Assembly: GCF_009932335.1 (NCBI RefSeq)
Contig: NZ_BLJF01000001.1
Coordinates: 2,666,001-2,730,000 of the forward strand
DNA from: Pseudomonas asiatica
GTDB lineage: Bacteria; Pseudomonadota; Gammaproteobacteria; Pseudomonadales; Pseudomonadaceae
Reading direction: 5' to 3'
DNA length: 64,000 nucleotides
Each line of letters begins with the position of its first letter. The stretch's first letter is position 1. Below, in pieces: positions 7,715-16,529 of the stretch. Under the pieces are notes generated by a model. It did not search any database and had not been told where the DNA came from. It saw only the letters and a list, made by a program, of their open reading frames with translations. The translations under genes and the position numbers were made by a program.

Positions 7715-9130
7715 TCAGCACTGCACCGCTTTCACCTCGACGAACTCCGCCAGGCCCTCCTCACCCCACTCACGCCCGTTGCCCGACTGCTTGTAGCCAC
7801 CAAACGGTGCCTGGTAGTTGAACCCGCCACCGTTGATGAAGCACTGCCCGGCGCGTATCTGCCGCGCCAGGGCCAGGCCGTGCTCACGGCTACCGGCCCA
7901 CACCGCACTGGACAGGCCGAACGGCGAATCGTTGGCCAGGGCCAGCGCCTGGGCCTCGTCGGCATAGGGGATCAGGCACAGCACCGGGCCGAAGATTTCC
8001 TCCTGGGCGATGCGCATGTGGTTGTCGACATCGGCGAACAAGGTCGGCGCCACGTAGAAGCCGCGCTCGAAGCCGGCCGGCGTATCACCGCCGCACAGCA
8101 GGCGCGCGCCCTCTTCCTGGCCCAGGCGAATGTAGTCGAGCACGGTGCGCCGCTGGCCTGCCGAACACATCGGCCCGAGGAAGCTGGCCGGGTCACGCGG
8201 GTCGCCCATGACCAGCGAACGGGTCTCGGCCTCGGCAATCTCCAGCGCCTCGGCGTAGCGGCTGGCCGGCAGCAGCATGCGGGTCAGGGCCGTGCAGGTC
8301 TGCCCTGAGTTGATCATCACGTCCTGCACGCCATGGCGCACCGCCGCGTGCAGGTCGGCGTCGGCGGTGATCAGCAGCGGCGACTTGCCGCCCAGCTCCA
8401 GGCACACCCGCTTCACCGTCGGCGCGGCCGCCTGGGCCACGCGCACCCCGGCGCCGGTGGAGCCGGTAAACGACACCATGTCCACCTGCGGGTGCCGGGC
8501 CAGGGCCTCGCCAACCTTGGCCCCCGGCCCGCTGACCAGGTTGAACACCCCGGCCGGCAGGCCGATGGCCTCGATCATCTCGGCCAGCAGGAATGCATGC
8601 AGCGGTGTTTCCTGGCTGGGCTTGACCACCACCGTGCAGCCGGCGGCCAGGGCCGGCGCCAGCTTGCCGATCATCTGGTGCAGCGGGTAGTTCCACGGGT
8701 TGATGAACGCGCACACGCCAACGGCCTCGCGGTACACCAGCGAGTTGCCGACTTCGCGCACCTCATCCATCAGCCCGGCCAGTTCGGCGTACTGCTCCAG
8801 CCCGGCAATCGGGCCCTCCACCTGTACCGCCTGGCACCACTGCACCGGCATGCCCAACTCGTCGGTGATGACCGAGGCCATTTCCGCCGCGCGGCTCTTC
8901 AGCTGTGCGGCCAGCGCCGTTATGAACCCGGCACGCACGCTGGACGGCGTGCGCGACCAGCCATCGAAGGCCCGCCGCGCAGCCATCACCGCCCGTTCGA
9001 CATCGGCCTCGGCGCCCAGCGGCACCCGGCCGATGGCCTGTTCGGTGGCCGGGTCGATCACCTCGGCCATGCCCTGCCCGCTCGGTACCTGCCAGGCGCC
9101 GTCGATGTACAGCCGCGCATATTCACGCAT
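7715..9130 (-). CDS. aldehyde dehydrogenase, candidate 4-guanidinobutyraldehyde/aminoaldehyde dehydrogenase
   Basis: 471-residue NAD(P)-dependent aldehyde dehydrogenase. FTGST at 221-225 is the nucleotide loop, the general base is E245 in LELGGKSP, and the catalytic cysteine is C279 in NSGQTCTA. AQEEIFGPVLCL and a C-terminal GGYKQSGNGRE are also standard. Its start overlaps the end of the aminotransferase gene by eight bases, and it follows the racemase and 2-oxoacid decarboxylase genes. The fitting job is therefore oxidation of the aldehyde left by the decarboxylase to the acid, as KauB does in the arginine transaminase pathway. The enzyme class is certain; the substrate is inferred from context. 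Confidence 0.88.
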   Translation of the reverse strand: MREYARLYIDGAWQVPSGQGMAEVIDPATEQAIGRVPLGAEADVERAVMAARRAFDGWSRTPSSVRAGFITALAAQLKSRAAEMASVITDELGMPVQWCQAVQVEGPIAGLEQYAELAGLMDEVREVGNSLVYREAVGVCAFINPWNYPLHQMIGKLAPALAAGCTVVVKPSQETPLHAFLLAEMIEAIGLPAGVFNLVSGPGAKVGEALARHPQVDMVSFTGSTGAGVRVAQAAAPTVKRVCLELGGKSPLLITADADLHAAVRHGVQDVMINSGQTCTALTRMLLPASRYAEALEIAEAETRSLVMGDPRDPASFLGPMCSAGQRRTVLDYIRLGQEEGARLLCGGDTPAGFERGFYVAPTLFADVDNHMRIAQEEIFGPVLCLIPYADEAQALALANDSPFGLSSAVWAGSREHGLALARQIRAGQCFINGGGFNYQAPFGGYKQSGNGREWGEEGLAEFVEVKAVQC

Positions 9131-10313
9131 GGGCCTGCCCCTGCATCAGTGCGGCGGCGCAGCGGGCGATGCGCCGGCAAGCGTCGGCCAAGGCCTCGTC
9201 ACCCAATACCAGGCCCAGGCGGATATGCCCGGCAGCGCTGGGGCCGAAGGCTTCGCCAGCGAGCACCGACACACCCTGGCTGTCGAGCAGGCGATCGGCG
9301 AAGGCCTGGGCGCTGAGGCCGGTCTCGCGGATGTCGACCATCACGAACATGCCGCCATCGGGCTTGAGCACCTTGATGCCCGGGCAGTCGGCCAACTGCT
9401 CGCACACCAGGTCGCGACGCTGGCGATAGGCTTCGCGCATGACATCCAGTTCCGGCAGCTGCTGCTCCAGTGCCACCACGGCGGCGTCCTGGATGAAGTC
9501 CGGCGAACCGTACAGCATGCACAGGGCGAGGTTTTCCAGATGGGTGGCAAGTTCGGTCGAACCGACCACCCAGCCCACCCGCCAACCGGTCATGGCATGC
9601 GACTTCGACAGGCTGTTGAGGGTGGCGGTGCGCTCGGCCATGCCCGGCAGGCTGCCAGGGCTGACATGCTCGCCGTCGTACAACAGCTCGCTATACACCT
9701 CGTCAGAGATCAACCACAGATCGTGGGCGATGCACAGCTCGGCCAGCGCCTCCCAGGTGGCGCGCGGCAGGCTCGCCCCCGAGGGGTTGTGCGGGCTGTT
9801 CAGGGCCAGGGCGCGGGTGCGCGGGGTGATGCGCGCGGCCACGTCACGCGGGCACACGCGAAAGCCGTTCTCCGGCTTGACCGGCACCGGCACCACCTTG
9901 GCGCCACAAGCCCCGAACACCGCCTCGTAGGTCACGTACATGGGCTCGGCGACAATTACCTCGTCACCCGGGTCGAGCACGCACTGGGCCACGCAGTACA
10001 ACGCGCACTGGGCCCCCGCCAGCACCGTCACCTGGTCGGCATCGACGGCCTGGCCGCTGCGCTGGCGGTGGCGGTTGGCGATGGCCTGGCGCAGCGCCAG
10101 CTTGCCGCGCACATCGGCGTAATGGGTGTGGCCCGAACGCAGGCTGTCGATGGCCGCCTCGACGATCGGCGCGGGGGTGTCGAAGTCCGGGTCACCCACC
10201 GAAAGCAGCAGGATATCCCTACCCTCGGCCTGCAGCGCCAGGGCGCGATAGTGGATGTCCCAGGCCGCAGCCCCGTCGCCGGCGATGCGTTGAGTGAGCT
10301 TGGCGTAGCGCAT
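9123..10313 (-). CDS. class I aminotransferase, AruH-like (arginine:pyruvate transaminase candidate)
   Basis: 396-residue fold-type I aminotransferase. The PLP lysine is K237 in NSLSKSHAMTGWRVGW, the PLP-ring Asp/Tyr pair is in ISDEVYSELLYDG (202-214), and the substrate arginine lies in GHIRLGLV near the C-terminus. Family knowledge: AruH of P. aeruginosa transfers the alpha-amino group of L-arginine to pyruvate to give 2-ketoarginine, and aruH lies next to the decarboxylase gene aruI. Here an AruI-like gene is one gene upstream, with a racemase gene between them. This context supports AruH-like function, with lysine as an alternative substrate. The ATG at 10313 is preceded by GAAGGGAG. Confidence 0.82.
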   Translation of the reverse strand: MRYAKLTQRIAGDGAAAWDIHYRALALQAEGRDILLLSVGDPDFDTPAPIVEAAIDSLRSGHTHYADVRGKLALRQAIANRHRQRSGQAVDADQVTVLAGAQCALYCVAQCVLDPGDEVIVAEPMYVTYEAVFGACGAKVVPVPVKPENGFRVCPRDVAARITPRTRALALNSPHNPSGASLPRATWEALAELCIAHDLWLISDEVYSELLYDGEHVSPGSLPGMAERTATLNSLSKSHAMTGWRVGWVVGSTELATHLENLALCMLYGSPDFIQDAAVVALEQQLPELDVMREAYRQRRDLVCEQLADCPGIKVLKPDGGMFVMVDIRETGLSAQAFADRLLDSQGVSVLAGEAFGPSAAGHIRLGLVLGDEALADACRRIARCAAALMQGQAHA

Positions 10314-10336
10314 GGCAATCTCCCTTCATTGGCAGT

Positions 10337-11566
10337 TCAGTCGACGAGAATCTTCGGGTTGGAACTGCCCCATACGGTGTAGAGGTCGGCGAGCAACGCG
10401 CCGTTGATTTCTTCTATCTCGGCCTGGGTGATCTCCCCCCCGGCCTGTTTGCCGAACAGCACCACTTCGTTGCCCCCCTTCACATCGGGGAAGTCGGTGA
10501 CATCGACCATCAAGGTGTTCATCGACACCTTGCCCACCACGGGCACTCGGTGGCCGTTGATCAGCACATGGCCCTTGTTGGTGAACACCCGGCGGTAGCC
10601 ATCGGAGTAACCCACGGTGATGTTGGCCAGGCGCGAATCACGCGCCAGGGTGAAGGTGCGGTCGTAGCCGACGGTGTTGCCTGCCGGGTAGCTGTGCACC
10701 GCCGCCACGTGCGACTTGAACTGCATGACACGTTGGTATTCGGTGCGCGTCGGCACGGTGTCGCCGAACAGCGCGCCACCGGTACGCACCATGTCCAGGT
10801 GCGCTTCCGGCACTTCCAGCGTAGCGAAGGAGTTGGCGGCATGCAGGGTGAGCTTGCTGCGATCAAGTTTCGCGTGCTTGATCAGCCAGTCGGTCTGTTC
10901 GTTGAACGCTGCCAGGCCTTTGCGCACATCGTCCTTGTCTTCCACGGCGAAGTGAGTCATCAGCGCGACCAGCTGGAGGTGCTTCTGGTCAGTGATCTGC
11001 AGCGCTTCACCCCGGCCGGACCAGGTGGTCATTTCCACGCCGTTGCGGCTCATGCCGCTGGAATTGAGCGCCATGTGAATGCGCAGGGTCTTGCCGTGGC
11101 GTTCGGCGATGGTATCGAGCTGGCGGGCGAACTCGGCGCTGCCAACCAGCTCTTCCATGTCGTACTGCAAGGCATCTTCCACTTCGCCGAGGCTGGCCAG
11201 GCGTACCCGCACCAGTTGCCCGGTGAAGCCGCTGGCGCGGACCACGCGGGCCTCCTCGTTGCTGGCTACCGCCACGCAAGGCACGCCCTGGGCGATGATC
11301 GACGGCATGACCAGGCCGATACCGTGGCCATAGGCGTCGGCCTTGAGCACGGCGCACAGCTTGGACTTGCCGCCCAGCTCGGCCTGCAAGGTACGGATGT
11401 TGTGTTGCAGTGCGCCGGCACTGATTTCGACCCAGGCGTTGCTGTTCTGCGCGGTCAGGGCGGCGGTGCCGTTGTCCATCGACAGGGGCGGTGCGGCGTA
11501 CAGCGGGGCCTGGCCAGTGATCAGCAGAGCGAGGGATGCAGCCAGGAGGGTACGGCTGAATTGCAT
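10337..11566 (-). CDS. alr: periplasmic broad-specificity amino acid racemase (alanine racemase family)
   Basis: 409-residue fold-type III PLP racemase. Unlike house-keeping alanine racemases it has an N-terminal signal peptide (MQFSRTLLAASLALLITGQA, cleavage near residue 24), which places it in the periplasm. This is a mark of the broad-specificity racemases (Bsr/Alr) of Pseudomonas and Vibrio that act on Lys, Arg and Ala. The PLP lysine is K75 in AVLKADAYGHG and the second catalytic base is the Tyr in NTVGYDRTF. It sits between the AruH-like and AruI-like genes with 23- and 34-bp gaps. It can thus supply the L-enantiomer (or use the D pool) for the transaminase. Substrate range is from family knowledge. 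Confidence 0.9.
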   Translation of the reverse strand: MQFSRTLLAASLALLITGQAPLYAAPPLSMDNGTAALTAQNSNAWVEISAGALQHNIRTLQAELGGKSKLCAVLKADAYGHGIGLVMPSIIAQGVPCVAVASNEEARVVRASGFTGQLVRVRLASLGEVEDALQYDMEELVGSAEFARQLDTIAERHGKTLRIHMALNSSGMSRNGVEMTTWSGRGEALQITDQKHLQLVALMTHFAVEDKDDVRKGLAAFNEQTDWLIKHAKLDRSKLTLHAANSFATLEVPEAHLDMVRTGGALFGDTVPTRTEYQRVMQFKSHVAAVHSYPAGNTVGYDRTFTLARDSRLANITVGYSDGYRRVFTNKGHVLINGHRVPVVGKVSMNTLMVDVTDFPDVKGGNEVVLFGKQAGGEITQAEIEEINGALLADLYTVWGSSNPKILVD

Positions 11567-11600
11567 GGTGATTTCTCTTGTTGTTCGTTGTGTCTGCCGC

Positions 11601-13208
11601 TTAGCAGACGCAGGTGTGTTTGAGTTCGATGAAGGTGACGCCGGGGGTGGCGAAACCGCTGGCCAGATCGGCCTGCAGCGCGTCCAGATCACGCGGCTGG
11701 CGCACCGTGCAACCAAAGGCGCGGGCCAGGCCGACGAAGTCCGGGTTGCGTGGCAGTACGCCGACCGGCTCGATGTCCAGGCCGAGCATGTCGTCGCGGA
11801 TCTGGCCAAGGGCGTCATTGTTCCATAACAACACGACCAGTGGCCGGTCCAGTTCTTCGACTGCCGTGGCCAGTTCCTGGGCGGTGTAGAGGAAGCCGCC
11901 GTCGCCCACCAGCACCAGGCCTGGCTGGTGGTCGCTGGCGAACATGCCGCCGATGCCGGCCGGCAGGCCATAGCCGAGGGTGCCGTAGCCGGTGGGGTGC
12001 AGCCAGCTGCGCGGCGCCCGGCTGGCGAAGGCGTAGTTGCCGGTATAGGCCAGTTGGGTCATGTCGCTGCTGACGAAGGCATCGTCGGGCAGCACGGCGG
12101 CAATGCGGTCGAGGATTGCCTGGTGCACGGCCTGCAGCGGCGCATGCCCGCTGCGAATGGCCTGGCGCAGGTTGGCCACGGCTTCGCTGGACTGGGCCGG
12201 GTCACGGTCCAGCGCTGGCAGGTGCTCGAGCAGGCCGGCCAGGGTTTGCCGGGCATCGCCGTGCAGGGCAATGGCACAGGGGTAGAAGTCGTTGAACTTG
12301 CGCGGGTCGATGTCCACGCGCAGCAGCTCGCCGCTGATCGGCAGGCGCTCGCGCCAGAAGTCGGTGTCGGCCATTTCGGTACCCACTGCCAGCACCACGT
12401 CGGCCTGGCTGATCAGCTGCCAGCCGGGCTCGACGCACAGGCTGGCGCCGGCATTCAGTGGTGCGTCCGCTGGCAGCAGGCCCTTGCCGGCCACGCTGGT
12501 GAACAATGGCGCTGCCAGTCGGGTGCTCAGCTGCTGCAACTGCTCGGCCGCGTGCAGTGCCCCACCGCCGGCAATGATCATCGGCCGCTTGGCGGCGACC
12601 AGCTTCACGGCGGCCTGGTCAAGGATGTCGCGGCAAGGCTGGCCGCGCCCGGGGCGGTGCACCACCTCATTGCTCCAGTCACGGCTGACCGGCGCGGCCA
12701 GTACGTCCAGCGGCACCGAGATGTGCACCGGGCGCGGCCGTTCGCTGTCGAACACAGCCCATGCGCGGGCGATCAGCTCGGGCAGGTCGTCGCCGCGCAG
12801 GGCCACGGCGGAGAACGCGGTAATCGGCGCGGTCATGGCGCGCTGGTCCTGGGTTTCGTGCAGGCAGCCCCAGCCCTTGCCCAGGCTGGCAGTGTGGTTG
12901 ACGCTGGAAATCACCAGCATCGGGATGGAGTCGGCGTAGGCCTGGCCGATGGCGGTGGCGGCATTGGTCACGCCCGGGCCGGTGATGACGAAGCACACCC
13001 CCGGTTTGCCGCTTACCCGTGCATAGCCGTCGGCCATGAAGCCGGCGCCCTGCTCGTGGCGGGTCAGCACGTGGCGGATGCCGCTGCCCGGCAGGCCGCG
13101 GTACAGCTCCAGGGTGTGCACGCCGGGGATGCCGAATACCGTCTCCACGCCGTAGTTGGCCAGCAGGCGCACCAACGCCTGGCCGGCGGTCGGGGTGTGC
13201 TTATTCAT
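11601..13208 (-). CDS. ThDP-dependent 2-oxoacid decarboxylase, AruI-like (2-ketoarginine decarboxylase candidate)
   Basis: 535-residue thiamine-diphosphate enzyme with the acetolactate-synthase fold. The N-terminal Pyr domain has the catalytic E52 in LTRHEQGAGFMADGYAR, a central FAD/DHS-like domain follows (IIAGGGALHAAEQL), and the C-terminal PP domain has the ThDP-Mg motif GDGGFLYTAQEL...WNN. No acetolactate-synthase small subunit is nearby, and the neighbours are amino-acid catabolic. The best reading is therefore decarboxylation of a basic 2-oxoacid to an aldehyde, as AruI does for 2-ketoarginine. Its start overlaps the acyl-CoA ligase stop by eight bases. The alternative, a true acetolactate synthase, is less likely here. 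Confidence 0.82.
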   Translation of the reverse strand: MNKHTPTAGQALVRLLANYGVETVFGIPGVHTLELYRGLPGSGIRHVLTRHEQGAGFMADGYARVSGKPGVCFVITGPGVTNAATAIGQAYADSIPMLVISSVNHTASLGKGWGCLHETQDQRAMTAPITAFSAVALRGDDLPELIARAWAVFDSERPRPVHISVPLDVLAAPVSRDWSNEVVHRPGRGQPCRDILDQAAVKLVAAKRPMIIAGGGALHAAEQLQQLSTRLAAPLFTSVAGKGLLPADAPLNAGASLCVEPGWQLISQADVVLAVGTEMADTDFWRERLPISGELLRVDIDPRKFNDFYPCAIALHGDARQTLAGLLEHLPALDRDPAQSSEAVANLRQAIRSGHAPLQAVHQAILDRIAAVLPDDAFVSSDMTQLAYTGNYAFASRAPRSWLHPTGYGTLGYGLPAGIGGMFASDHQPGLVLVGDGGFLYTAQELATAVEELDRPLVVLLWNNDALGQIRDDMLGLDIEPVGVLPRNPDFVGLARAFGCTVRQPRDLDALQADLASGFATPGVTFIELKHTCVC

Positions 13209-15318
13209 GTCGTTCTCCTTGCGCCTGGCCGAGGCGGATCAGCGCGTCGACCGCGGTGGTGCCGTGGGCACCGACCATCAATGGGTTCACATCCAGCTCC
13301 AGCAGTTGCCCGGCGTTTTCGCAGGCGTAGTCGGCCACCGCGCGGATAGCCGCAACCAGTGCGTCGAGGTCGGCGGCCGGGCGGCCACGGAAGCCTTGCA
13401 GCAGGCTGGCGCTGCGCAGGCCGAGCAGCGCGCTGCGGATGGCATCGTCGGTGGTCGGCAGCAACAGGCTGACGCTGTCCTTTAGCAACTCGACCAGCAC
13501 GCCACCGGCACCGATCACCAGGGCCAGGGCGAAGTCGTGCTCGCGCTTGATGCCGACGATCAGTTCGGCCAGCGGCGGCTCGGCCATCGGTTCGAGCAGC
13601 ACCTGGTCGAACGCTACCTGCGGGGCGTAGGCGGCGATGCGCTGGCGCATCTGCACCAGCGCAACCTCGAGGGCGGCGGCATCGCGCAGGTTCAGCGCCA
13701 CTGCACCGGCCTCGGTCTTGTGCGGCAGTTGCGCGCTGACCGCCTTCAATACCAGCGGGTAGCCGACGCGGGCGGCATCTGCCACGGCGCGCTCGGGTGT
13801 GCTCAGCACCCCAGCCGGTACCGGCAGGCCGAAGGCACGCAGGGCTTGCTTGGATTGCCATTCGTCCAGCAGGTGGCTCTCGCCGCCAAGGGCCTGCGGG
13901 CACAGCGGCACCCGCGTGGCCTCACCCTGTTCCAGCAGCCGCTGGCGGTTGCGCTGGTAGGCGACGATGCGGCCCCAGGCTGCCAGGCCATCCTCCACAC
14001 CCTGCAGGGCGGCGATGCCACGCGCGTGCAAACGCTCGCGCGCGCAGGCGGGCAACAGCTCCGGGAATGCCGAGGTGACGAAGCCGATCTTGCCGTGGCG
14101 CTCCAGCGCATCGCAGTACAGCGCCAGCAGCAGGTCGCATTCCTTGCGTTCGCCGGTGAACGCCGCCGGGTAGTCCAGCACCAGCATGGCCGCGTCGGCT
14201 GCGCCGCTCAGGGTGCTGTCGAGCATGCGTTGCAGGGCCGCTGCATCACCCCAGATGGCCGTGGTGAAGTCCAGCGGGTTGACCAGGTTGGCATAGGCCG
14301 GCAGCACCTCGGCCAACTGCGCCACCTGCCCTTGTGCGAGCTTCGGCAGGACCAGCTGGTTGCGCTCGGCATAGTCGGCGATCAAGCCGGCATCGCCACC
14401 GGAACAAGCCAGGGCGATCAGCTCGCCATTCACCGGCAGGCGCCCACAGGCGGCGGCCTTGAGGGTTTCAACGAAGCTCACCGGGCCACTGACGCGGATC
14501 ACGCCCAGGCGCTGGAACAGGCTGTCGTACAAGGCATCGGAGCCGGACAGCGAGCTGGTGTGGCTGAGCGCCAGTTCGGCGCCAATCTGCGACACGCCGG
14601 TCTTCAGCGCAATGATCGGCGTGCCCTGTTGCAATGCCTTGCAGGCAGCACGGGCGAAGCCCGGCACGTTCTTCAGGCCTTCCAGGTGCAGGCCGATGGC
14701 GGTTACCCGTGGGTCGTCGAGCAGTACGTCCATCAGCTCGGCCACGCCCAGTTGCGCCTGGTTGCCGACCGAGGCCATGTAGGCCACCGGCAGCGAGCGG
14801 TCGCTCATCGACAGGTTGTAGGCGAAGTTGCCGCTCTGGGTGAGGATCGCCACGCCCTTCTCCACCTGCTGGCCACCATAGGCCACCGGCCACAGGGCAG
14901 CGCCGTGCAGGTAGTCGAGCAGGCCGTAGCAGTTGGGGCCGAGCAAGGCCATGTTGCCGGCGGCGGCGAGCAGGCGCTGCTGCAGCTGGCGGCCCTCTTC
15001 GCCGCTTTCGGCAAAGCCCGAGGCATAGCAGATGGCGCCACCGGCACCGCGTGCGGCCAGCTCGGCAACGCACTGCAGGGTCAGTTCGCGGTTGGTGGCG
15101 ATGAACACCGCGTCCGGGGCATGGGGCAAGTCGGCCACACGCGCCACACAGGGGATACCTTCGAGGCTGTCATGCTGCGGGTTGACCAGCCACAGCTCGC
15201 CGCCAAAGCCACCTTCGGCGCAGCGCTTGAGCGCCCGCGCCATGCTGCGCCCGCCGACGAAGGCCAGGTGCCGGGGGGCCAGCAGGCGCTTGAGGTTGTC
15301 ACGAATCGAATGCGACAT
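13201..15318 (-). CDS. acyl-CoA ligase, NDP-forming (fused succinyl-CoA synthetase type)
   Basis: 705-residue fusion of the alpha and beta parts of an NDP-forming acyl-CoA synthetase. The CoA-binding Rossmann domain starts the protein (RHLAFVGGRSMARALKRCAE). The ligase_CoA domain carries the phospho-histidine H253 in ALSHTSSLSG, and the C-terminal ATP-grasp domain contains YPLVLKAVSAQLPHKTEAGAV and ELIVGIKREHDF. It makes an acyl-CoA from a free acid with ATP hydrolysis to ADP. It lies between acyl-CoA dehydrogenase and AruI-like genes (17-bp gap and 8-bp overlap), so it likely activates the acid made by the operon's aldehyde dehydrogenase. The substrate is inferred. Confidence 0.87.
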   Translation of the reverse strand: MSHSIRDNLKRLLAPRHLAFVGGRSMARALKRCAEGGFGGELWLVNPQHDSLEGIPCVARVADLPHAPDAVFIATNRELTLQCVAELAARGAGGAICYASGFAESGEEGRQLQQRLLAAAGNMALLGPNCYGLLDYLHGAALWPVAYGGQQVEKGVAILTQSGNFAYNLSMSDRSLPVAYMASVGNQAQLGVAELMDVLLDDPRVTAIGLHLEGLKNVPGFARAACKALQQGTPIIALKTGVSQIGAELALSHTSSLSGSDALYDSLFQRLGVIRVSGPVSFVETLKAAACGRLPVNGELIALACSGGDAGLIADYAERNQLVLPKLAQGQVAQLAEVLPAYANLVNPLDFTTAIWGDAAALQRMLDSTLSGAADAAMLVLDYPAAFTGERKECDLLLALYCDALERHGKIGFVTSAFPELLPACARERLHARGIAALQGVEDGLAAWGRIVAYQRNRQRLLEQGEATRVPLCPQALGGESHLLDEWQSKQALRAFGLPVPAGVLSTPERAVADAARVGYPLVLKAVSAQLPHKTEAGAVALNLRDAAALEVALVQMRQRIAAYAPQVAFDQVLLEPMAEPPLAELIVGIKREHDFALALVIGAGGVLVELLKDSVSLLLPTTDDAIRSALLGLRSASLLQGFRGRPAADLDALVAAIRAVADYACENAGQLLELDVNPLMVGAHGTTAVDALIRLGQAQGERHE

Positions 15319-15335
15319 GGGTGTTCTCCTCGCGC

Positions 15336-16496
15336 TCAGCGCAGCAGCGGGCGCAGCAGTTCGCGGGCGATGATGTGCCGCTGGATTTCCGAGGTACCTT
15401 CCCAGATGCGCTCGATGCGTGCGTTGCGCCAGATGCGCTCGACCGGCCCTTCATCCATCAGGCCCATGCCACCGAAGATCTGCACGGCTTCGTCGGCAAC
15501 CTTGCCCAGCACCTCGCTGGCGAACAGCTTGGCCATGCCGGCCTCGCCGTCGGTCATGCTGCCCTGGTCCATCTTCCAGGCGGTGTGCAGGGTGAGCATT
15601 TCCGCAGCGCGAATCTGCGTGGCCATGTCGGCGAGCTTGAACGACACGCCCTGGTAGCTGCCGATGGCCTGGCCGAACTGCTTGCGGTCGGCGGCCCATT
15701 GCAGCGACAGGTCGAGGGCTCGTTGGGCCTGGCCCACGCAGTTGGCGGCGACCATCACCCGGCCGGCGGTGAGCCAGGCGTTGGCCACCTCCCAGCCCTT
15801 GCCGACCTCGCCCAGCACCTTGCTGGCCGGCACCCGGCAGTCGTCGAAGAACAGCTCGTAGGTGTGGTAGCCACGGTTGCTCACGCACTTGGGGCCACGG
15901 CGGATGGTCATGCCCGGCGTGCCACGGTCGACCAGGAAGGCCGTTACCGCATTTCGCTTGCGCCCATTGTGCTCGTAGGTGTCGGTGACGGCGAAGACGA
16001 TGGCGAAATCGGCGTGGCCGGCATGGCTGATGAAGTGCTTGCTGCCGTTGATGACGAAGTCGTCACCCTGGCGCACGGCACGGGTCTTGATGGCGTTGGC
16101 ATCGGAGCCGGCGCCCGGCTCGGTGAGGGCAAAGCAGTCGATCTTCTCGCCCTGCACGCAGGGCAACAGGTAGTCGTTGATCTGCTCGTCCTTGCAGGCC
16201 ATGAGGATTTTCGATGGCCGCGCGACGAACACGTGCAGGGCCCAGGACACCTTGGACAGTTCGCGCTCGATAAGCGCCTGGGACAGATAGTCCAGGCCAC
16301 CGCCGCCGACCTCCTCGGGCATGTTGAAGGCATAGAACCCGGCGGCGATGGCCTTGCCGCGGATCTGCGCAGCCAGCTCGGGCGATACGGCATCGGCACG
16401 GTCCACTGCCTCCTCATGGGGCAGCAACTCCTTGGCGACAAAACTGCGTACCGCTTCCACCAACATTTCTTGTTCTTGGGTCAGTTGGAAATTCAT
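15336..16496 (-). CDS. acyl-CoA dehydrogenase
   Basis: 386-residue FAD-dependent acyl-CoA dehydrogenase of the short/branched-chain type. Motifs: FALTEPGAGSDANAIKTRAV (FAD/substrate loop), VSWALHVFVARPSKILMAC, IFGGMGLMDEGPVERIWRNA, and the catalytic base candidate E366 in IWEGTSEIQRH near the C-terminus. It introduces the alpha,beta double bond and passes electrons to ETF. Transcribed 33 bp after the crotonase gene and 17 bp before the acyl-CoA ligase gene, in keeping with a dedicated beta-oxidation of one acid. Confidence 0.92.
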   Translation of the reverse strand: MNFQLTQEQEMLVEAVRSFVAKELLPHEEAVDRADAVSPELAAQIRGKAIAAGFYAFNMPEEVGGGGLDYLSQALIERELSKVSWALHVFVARPSKILMACKDEQINDYLLPCVQGEKIDCFALTEPGAGSDANAIKTRAVRQGDDFVINGSKHFISHAGHADFAIVFAVTDTYEHNGRKRNAVTAFLVDRGTPGMTIRRGPKCVSNRGYHTYELFFDDCRVPASKVLGEVGKGWEVANAWLTAGRVMVAANCVGQAQRALDLSLQWAADRKQFGQAIGSYQGVSFKLADMATQIRAAEMLTLHTAWKMDQGSMTDGEAGMAKLFASEVLGKVADEAVQIFGGMGLMDEGPVERIWRNARIERIWEGTSEIQRHIIARELLRPLLR

Positions 16497-16529
16497 CTGC
16501 GAAGGTCCTGGTGAGGGTCGGTTATCGGG

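Noticed and set aside
11601..13208. Calling this gene an acetolactate synthase (ilvB)
   Set aside because: No regulatory subunit gene and a purely amino-acid-catabolic operon; AruI-like decarboxylase fits better.
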